From Bryobacteraceae bacterium (GTDB lineage: Bacteria > Acidobacteriota > Terriglobia > Bryobacterales > Bryobacteraceae), in NCBI GenBank assembly GCA_025350445.1, contig JANXXV010000063.1, positions 1 to 6,565 on the forward strand: a stretch of 6,565 nucleotides of DNA, in the 5' to 3' direction. The position numbers and the translations under genes are program-made. Positions 1-3,270 of the stretch are shown one piece after another. A model generated the notes under the pieces. The model searched no databases. It saw nothing but the letters and a program-made list of their open reading frames with translations, and had not been told where the DNA came from. The first letter of the stretch is position 1. Every line of letters starts with the position of its first letter.

Positions 1-302
1 TCCAGAACCAGCGTCGCGGAGACGCCGATTTTGTCGATATCGATGCCAGTAACGTCTTGAAAGCTCACAATTCCTCGGCAAGCCACATGTTTCGGCTCTT
101 GGCAAGCCAGATTCTGTGTCCACGCGATTCCTTCATCCGACACCCGGAAGCCAGTATGGCTGCCGGATCGTGCGCCGCCTCTCCTTGGCAGGTGACTTGC
201 GAGGCGACTCCAGGGGGCGCGATCCTCGGCGGGCAAGGTCAGACGCGTGCGCTTCCCTCTGTTGGGTGTGCTCCATTGTAACTTTGTGAGCGAAAACTGC
301 AT
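1..302 (-). CDS. Hypothetical protein, 3' end beyond the window
   Basis: An ATG at 302 opens a frame of 100 codons that runs off the left edge without a stop. A TAA lies in frame just before it (TAA-TTG-ACC-ATG), so the start is either this ATG or the TTG at 308. The peptide begins MQFSLTKLQWST, has an Arg/Gly-rich middle (PRRGGARSGSHTGFRV), and ends with a well-behaved segment, ACRGIVSFQDVTGIDIDKIG, followed by VSATLVL. I do not recognise the family. No strong ribosome site is visible. A competing frame (133-384) overlaps it, and GC-rich DNA makes chance frames common, so this is a moderate call. It lies 78 bases downstream of the restriction gene on the same strand. Confidence 0.4.
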   Translation of the reverse strand, partial: MQFSLTKLQWSTPNRGKRTRLTLPAEDRAPWSRLASHLPRRGGARSGSHTGFRVSDEGIAWTQNLACQEPKHVACRGIVSFQDVTGIDIDKIGVSATLVL

Positions 303-363
303 GGTCAATTAGAGAACGATCATCTAGTCGTCCGTCAGCGACGTGCAACATTCGCCCGGACCG

Positions 364-380
364 CGTTACGCAACGTAACG
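364..380 (-). repeat. Perfect 7-bp hairpin just after the restriction gene
   Basis: CGTTACG-caa-CGTAACG is a perfect inverted repeat (364-370 and 374-380) with a three-base loop, starting directly after the stop codon at 381. It is followed on the minus strand by CGCGGTCC and not by a T-run, so a classical intrinsic terminator is unlikely. It could be an operator for the downstream frame, or a hairpin protecting the mRNA 3' end. Confidence 0.5.
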
Positions 381-998
381 TCACCTCCGTTTTTGCTTCG
401 CAACAAACGCCGCAACTGCCTTAAGCAGTTCTATGTCCGTCTTGGAATGCGGTTGCAGTTTCTCGGCGAATGTCCGGCCAGGATGGAGTACGTCCCACGG
501 CGATCGCTGTTGCCGATAGCTGCCTGACCCTGGATCATGATTGCCGAATTCATCAATGAGCCGGTTCCATATCGGCGAAAACATCTCGATCAGCAATGAT
601 TCGCCCAGCGGAATCCAAATCTCATCGACAACCAGATAGCGGCAAGCGAAATCCTTGACCGATAGGTTCTTGGTCTGCTGGATCGACTCGGCATGATCGC
701 AGAGCCGGTTGAAAAGAACCACTCCAGCGGGGGCGTCTAATCCGAAACCGCCCTTATGCGCACCTTCTGGAACGGCCTTGCCGACGTAGATCAGCGGTAT
801 CTCTTTGCCCTCCGCATCAGCTTTGGCAATAGTGCGGTAGACTGCGTGATCGCCCGAATAATAAATGGCATAGATTCCGGCCCCGATAAACTTCTCGCAG
901 GGTGGAAGGGGACCAACTGGCTGTGCCAGCAGTGCATTCACAATGCTGGTTCCGAGACTTTTCTTATCCAGCGGGTTAAAGAGCTGTTCTGTCCGCAC
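381..998 (-). CDS. Eco29kI-family GIY-YIG type II restriction endonuclease
   Basis: This 205-residue enzyme of the Eco29kI family is a GIY-YIG nuclease type that cuts double-stranded DNA; Eco29kI itself recognises CCGCGG. Landmarks are FNPLDKKSLG (7-16), GAGIYAIYYSG (39-49, Tyr43), PLIYVGKAVP (68-77, Tyr71), LFNRLCDHAESI (Arg98, His102), WIPLGESLLIEMFSPIWN (Glu133, Asn145), then FGNHDPGSG and RSPWDVLHPGR, which are typical of the family. All residues I would expect in the active site are present and length is close to the family's. The start is GTG at 998, because GGAG (1009-1006) lies seven bases upstream and the protein then begins as relatives do. An ATG at 1067 would add 23 residues read from the methyltransferase piece. 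It overlaps that piece by 23 bases. Recognition of CCGCGG is inferred from family membership only. The gene looks intact although no complete cognate methyltransferase is in the window. Confidence 0.88.
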   Translation of the reverse strand: MRTEQLFNPLDKKSLGTSIVNALLAQPVGPLPPCEKFIGAGIYAIYYSGDHAVYRTIAKADAEGKEIPLIYVGKAVPEGAHKGGFGLDAPAGVVLFNRLCDHAESIQQTKNLSVKDFACRYLVVDEIWIPLGESLLIEMFSPIWNRLIDEFGNHDPGSGSYRQQRSPWDVLHPGRTFAEKLQPHSKTDIELLKAVAAFVAKQKRR

Positions 999-1224
999 GC
1001 TTTTTCTCCACGAGATGCCTGCCGATGTCGGCGGCCATAATCCGTCCCAGATCAACCTGGACCGCATTGCCTAGCTGCCGCATATTTTCACTCCACGATC
1101 CGCGGAAAAGAAATTGATCGGGGAACATCTGGATTCTGGCCGATTCGCGTACGATCAGATACCGAAAGTTTCCCGGCTTAATAGGATTCTGTTGAGTATT
1201 GGTGCTGACATATTTGATAGGCAT
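976..1224 (-). CDS. C5-cytosine DNA methyltransferase, C-terminal fragment
   Basis: This 82-residue piece carries the closing part of a C5 methyltransferase. Motif IX is FRYLIVRESARIQMFPD (20-36) and motif X is MRQLGNAV (48-55), followed by the terminal helix DLGRIMAADIGRHL. The Pro that normally follows GNAV is Gln56. No catalytic Cys, cofactor motif or recognition domain is present. The best start is the ATG at 1224, one base after the reader-nuclease stop (TGA-C-ATG); a TTG at 1254 is also in frame. No ribosome site is visible, so translation would depend on re-initiation. Two counted lines give 43% and 47% GC against 58-63% for the N-terminal piece, so the two pieces may come from different methyltransferases. 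It overlaps the restriction gene by 23 bases, as expected for the original end of a methyltransferase-restriction operon. It is probably a non-functional remnant, though split complementation is conceivable. Confidence 0.8.
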   Translation of the reverse strand: MPIKYVSTNTQQNPIKPGNFRYLIVRESARIQMFPDQFLFRGSWSENMRQLGNAVQVDLGRIMAADIGRHLVEKKRADRTAL

Positions 1225-1225
1225 G

Positions 1226-2227
1226 TCAAAGCGGTAAATGAAATTGTTCGTCAATCACGACCTTTGACAGCCTGAACCCGTCAACGAGGGCAATTGGATT
1301 CTTGCCATCCTCGTTCGCCTCATTGATAGCTGCCTTTGAGAAGTGACTCGTCGTGACAACAGCGCCCCTGGCAAATGGCTTCAAGCTTCCACGTAGCTCA
1401 GCGACTTCCTTGCGTCCCACGGAGTGCAGCCAACGCTTGGCCTGCACTTGGACCAATGCGTTTTCAAAGAGCCAAAGCCGACTCCCAACTATGGCGTTCA
1501 CATCGACTCCACCATCGGAACTGAACTTTGTAACGCAGACGTCCGAAAAACCGCAATGTTCAAGTAGATCCTTAACAAAAAACTCGAAGTTCTTGGGCTC
1601 CATCGCTAACAACTTGCTACGAACCCGCTCGATCCGCTCGATGTTCTCAGTTTGTTGGTAATCGCCCGCGTGGATGATCTCGTCGTCGTCGGAATTATTG
1701 ACAATTCGGAGTCTCGACGTAGTTAGCGTTTGGTTCGAAATTTCAGCTTCGATCGCAAGGGGCAAGATCTGACGTTCGCGATGAATCCTGAATTCAAAAA
1801 GCCAGACTCTGCGGACCTTGCCATCGGCGTCGAGTTGCGTGTCCGGATAGTGCCGAAGGTATTCAAGCAACCCCAGATACTTCCAGCGTTTCGGTCCGAC
1901 GGACCGGTCCCTTCTATTGGCGGCTAACACGAATCCGTGTATGGGAAAATTGAAGGTCTTTTGCTCGATCACCCGATTGTTTACACCGGCGAGCGTCTGT
2001 TGGCCGAGTTTTCCGGCCGCCGTATAGGTCAATATACCCTCCTCCAATCTGTCATGGTATGGATTCTCACCAGTGCCATGGAGGCCTTGTAAAGAGGTCA
2101 TGATAATCGCCCTCAGAACCGATTTGTTCTGAAGCGAAAGGCGGATACCCCCGGCGTTTGAAACCTTGAGGGATCTAAAGATCTCATCATTTGAATAAAG
2201 CTGTCCTACCACTAATGCTTCGATCAT
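1226..2227 (-). CDS. SRA-like modified-base reader fused to Mrr-type restriction nuclease
   Basis: The product has 333 residues and two domains. Residues about 5-150 (VGQLYSNDEIF, AGGIRLS, GENPYHDRLEEGILTYTAAG, WKYLGLLEYL, RRVWLFEFR) resemble the SRA-like reader of ScoMcrA-type modification-dependent endonucleases, which flips or senses modified cytosine. Residues about 205-330 form an Mrr catalytic domain of the PD-(D/E)xK fold: FEFFVKDLLEHCGF, then SSDGGVDV with Asp242, then VQVQAKRW with Gln262-Ala263-Lys264, then a closing ALVDGFRL. The catalytic set looks complete, so a type IV-like restriction role on modified DNA is the best inference. The ATG at 2227 overlaps the preceding TGA (ATGA) and has no ribosome site of its own, suggesting coupling. 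An in-frame extension to 2419 was rejected. Counted lines give 37-53% GC, clearly lower than upstream. It lies between the two methyltransferase pieces. The nuclease call is firm, the reader call moderate. Confidence 0.75.
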   Translation of the reverse strand: MIEALVVGQLYSNDEIFRSLKVSNAGGIRLSLQNKSVLRAIIMTSLQGLHGTGENPYHDRLEEGILTYTAAGKLGQQTLAGVNNRVIEQKTFNFPIHGFVLAANRRDRSVGPKRWKYLGLLEYLRHYPDTQLDADGKVRRVWLFEFRIHRERQILPLAIEAEISNQTLTTSRLRIVNNSDDDEIIHAGDYQQTENIERIERVRSKLLAMEPKNFEFFVKDLLEHCGFSDVCVTKFSSDGGVDVNAIVGSRLWLFENALVQVQAKRWLHSVGRKEVAELRGSLKPFARGAVVTTSHFSKAAINEANEDGKNPIALVDGFRLSKVVIDEQFHLPL

Positions 2228-2277
2228 CGGACACGGCTCACGCGTTCGCAGCGTTCGGATGGGTTGAGAGTGTACAT
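2224..2277 (-). pseudogene. Truncated second vsr start (17 codons), overlapping the next gene
   Basis: The frame reads MYTLNPSERCERVSRVR and then TGA. The intact Vsr at 3229 begins MDTLTAVERSERMSRVR and continues SADTTPE. The two peptides share TL, ER, ER and SRVR at equivalent places, but the codons differ widely, so this is a divergent vsr rather than a recent duplicate. It has a plausible ribosome site (AGGAG, 2291-2287), and its stop overlaps the ATG of the reader-nuclease gene as ATGA. The GC drop begins at this junction. It may now serve as a translated leader delivering ribosomes to the downstream gene. The match is short, so chance similarity cannot be excluded. Confidence 0.5.
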
Positions 2278-2375
2278 CCCCTGGTTCTCCTGGCCAATCA
2301 TAACGCCCGATCCCCGCGATTGCCCATAGGAGACAGTCCTTTGTCGAGAACTCACTATACCCCGGCTGTTCCGGT
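2278..2375 (-). promoter_or_regulatory. Non-coding gap with possible promoter and ribosome site
   Basis: About 100 bases separate the truncated methyltransferase from the Vsr-like leader. I see no methyltransferase remnant in any frame. TGGGCA (2326-2321) and TATGAT (2302-2297), 18 bases apart, resemble a sigma70 promoter (4/6 and 5/6 matches to consensus). AGGAG (2291-2287) then lies nine bases before the ATG at 2277. The predicted transcript start would fall almost on the ribosome site, which weakens the promoter call. The ribosome site is more convincing than the promoter. Confidence 0.3.
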
Positions 2376-2819
2376 TCAGCGTGAAATGGCCGGGATCGGG
2401 CGCATCTCGATCCCAACACGAAGGACGCGCGACCGGGGGAAGCACTGTCGCGTCAGGCCTTTTACGTTCTCGATCAGGATGGCCTTCGGCCGCAACGCCA
2501 GTACCGCCCTGACGGTTTCAGGGAACATGTTCCGTTCGTCGTCGTAGCCGCCATGCTTCCCGCCCATCGACCAAGGCTGGCAAGGCACACCCGCGGCGAG
2601 CAGGTCAATGTCCGTACCGCATTCGTCGAAAGCAAACTGCGTGACGTCGGCCTCAAAGAGAGGCCAATCCTTCACCGGCTGAAGGCCGCGCTTTTGATTT
2701 GCACGGATCGTGTCGCAGGCGTCCTTATCGATCTCGACAACCGCCTTATGCGAAAATCCGGCATTCGATATGCCGAGCGCAAGGCCACCGGCCCCGGCGA
2801 ATAGCTCCACTGACGTCAA
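2376..2819 (-). CDS. C5-cytosine DNA methyltransferase, N-terminal fragment
   Basis: This 147-residue piece belongs to a C5 methyltransferase of normally about 320-420 residues, which transfers a methyl group from S-adenosylmethionine to cytosine C5. Motif I is VELFAGAGGLALG (4-16), motif II VEIDKDA (28-34), motif IV AAGVPCQPWS with nucleophile Cys80, and motif VI ILIENVKGL (114-122). Similarity to the family stops around residue 125 (LTRQ). A tail of about 22 unrelated residues follows before a stop at 2376. Motifs VII-VIII, the target recognition domain and motifs IX-X are absent. The start is TTG at 2819: GGAGG lies four bases upstream, TTG shares two bases with the vsr TGA, and the protein then begins right at motif I. 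Local GC is about 58-67%, unlike the C-terminal piece at 976-1224. On its own it should not be a sequence-specific methylase. Confidence 0.85.
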   Translation of the reverse strand: MTSVELFAGAGGLALGISNAGFSHKAVVEIDKDACDTIRANQKRGLQPVKDWPLFEADVTQFAFDECGTDIDLLAAGVPCQPWSMGGKHGGYDDERNMFPETVRAVLALRPKAILIENVKGLTRQCFPRSRVLRVGIEMRPIPAISR

Positions 2820-2828
2820 TCTGCCTCC
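2816..2828 (-). promoter_or_regulatory. Ribosome site and TTGA stop-start overlap coupling vsr to the methyltransferase
   Basis: GGAGG (2828-2824) precedes the TTG start (2819-2817) by four bases. The TTG overlaps the vsr stop TGA (2818-2816). This decides the methyltransferase start and indicates translational coupling. Confidence 0.65.
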
Positions 2829-3229
2829 AAGAACTCCCTTATTGTATCGGCAAGTTTGGGCGATTTGATAGCGCACTCCCAGATCACCAGAACTTTCCAA
2901 CCCTCACGCCGCAAGTCACGCTGCGATTTGAGATCGCGCTCGCGGTTTTTTTCGAGCTTCGGTTTCCAGAACTCTAAACGGGACTTCGGCATCCGCGCCA
3001 ACTTGCAAGTCGCGCCGGGGTGCCGATGCCAAAAACATCCATGTATGAAAATGATTTTACCGCGGCTTGGGAAGACGAGGTCGGGCTTGCCCGGAAGGCC
3101 GGAAACGTGCAACCGGTAGCGGAACCCCATCCTATGGATGAGACGCCGAACGAACAACTCCGGCGTAGTGTCCGCGCTGCGGACTCTACTCATGCGCTCG
3201 CTACGTTCGACCGCCGTCAACGTATCCAT
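2816..3229 (-). CDS. vsr: Vsr very-short-patch-repair endonuclease
   Basis: This is a 137-residue mismatch endonuclease of the Vsr family. Vsr nicks DNA 5' of the T in T:G mismatches left by deamination of 5-methylcytosine and is typically encoded beside a C5 methyltransferase. The sequence shows the usual N-terminus (ERSERMSRVRSADTTPE), the GLPGKPDLVF segment carrying catalytic Asp50, HGCFWHRHPG (63-72) with the active-site histidines, EFWKPKLEKNRERD (86-99) and the C-terminal VLVIWEC (113-119). Length and motifs are complete. I chose the ATG at 3229 because it gives a typical Vsr N-terminus. An in-frame TTG at 3262 would add 11 residues. No strong ribosome site is visible. The gene starts 41 bases after the NRPS stop, and its TGA overlaps the TTG start of the next gene. 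GC in the one line I counted is 68%, in line with the NRPS side. Confidence 0.9.
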   Translation of the reverse strand: MDTLTAVERSERMSRVRSADTTPELFVRRLIHRMGFRYRLHVSGLPGKPDLVFPSRGKIIFIHGCFWHRHPGATCKLARMPKSRLEFWKPKLEKNRERDLKSQRDLRREGWKVLVIWECAIKSPKLADTIREFLEAD

Positions 3230-3243
3230 GGACGTGGCTGTCC

Positions 3244-3270
3244 AATTTAGACTGTTTGCCAACCAGTCAA
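3244..3270 (-). promoter_or_regulatory. Possible promoter/operator ahead of vsr
   Basis: Directly after the NRPS stop codon lies TTGACT (3270-3265), then 15 bases, then TAAATT (3249-3244). This is a loose sigma70-like pair with short spacing. An imperfect inverted repeat, GACTGGTT-ggc-AAACAGTC (3268-3250, one mismatch), fills the spacer and could be an operator. There is no T-run, so it is unlikely to be an intrinsic terminator for the NRPS gene. The gap to the vsr ATG is only 41 bases, and read-through from the NRPS is equally possible. Confidence 0.25.

Noticed and set aside
77..109. Direct repeat GGCAAGCCA at 77-85 and 101-109
   Set aside because: There are only two short copies, 24 bases apart and in phase with the partial reading frame. 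No array is present.
120..180. GFRV near the middle of the left-edge frame, recalling the end of formylglycine-generating-enzyme-like proteins
   Set aside because: Only four residues match, and the sequence continues well past where that family ends.
133..384. Minus-strand frame of 83 codons starting at a GTG that overlaps the restriction-gene stop (GTGA) with AGG just upstream
   Set aside because: The composition is Arg-rich and low-complexity with no family resemblance, and it overlaps the more protein-like frame starting at 302. The ribosome-site-like bases are the last codons of the restriction gene.
999..1067. 23-residue N-terminal extension of the restriction endonuclease
   Set aside because: It lies inside the methyltransferase C-terminal coding region and has no ribosome site. 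The GTG at 998 has GGAG at seven bases and gives the family N-terminus.
2228..2419. 64-codon N-terminal extension of the reader-nuclease frame
   Set aside because: The extension is GC-rich and unlike any domain. It overlaps the methyltransferase tail and the leader peptide. The ATG at 2227 gives a normal domain start and an ATGA overlap.
976..2819. Intein or self-splicing intron splitting the methyltransferase
   Set aside because: The intervening DNA encodes a reader-nuclease with its own start and stop. I see no intein splice residues or intron-like ends, and the central part of the methyltransferase is missing rather than displaced.
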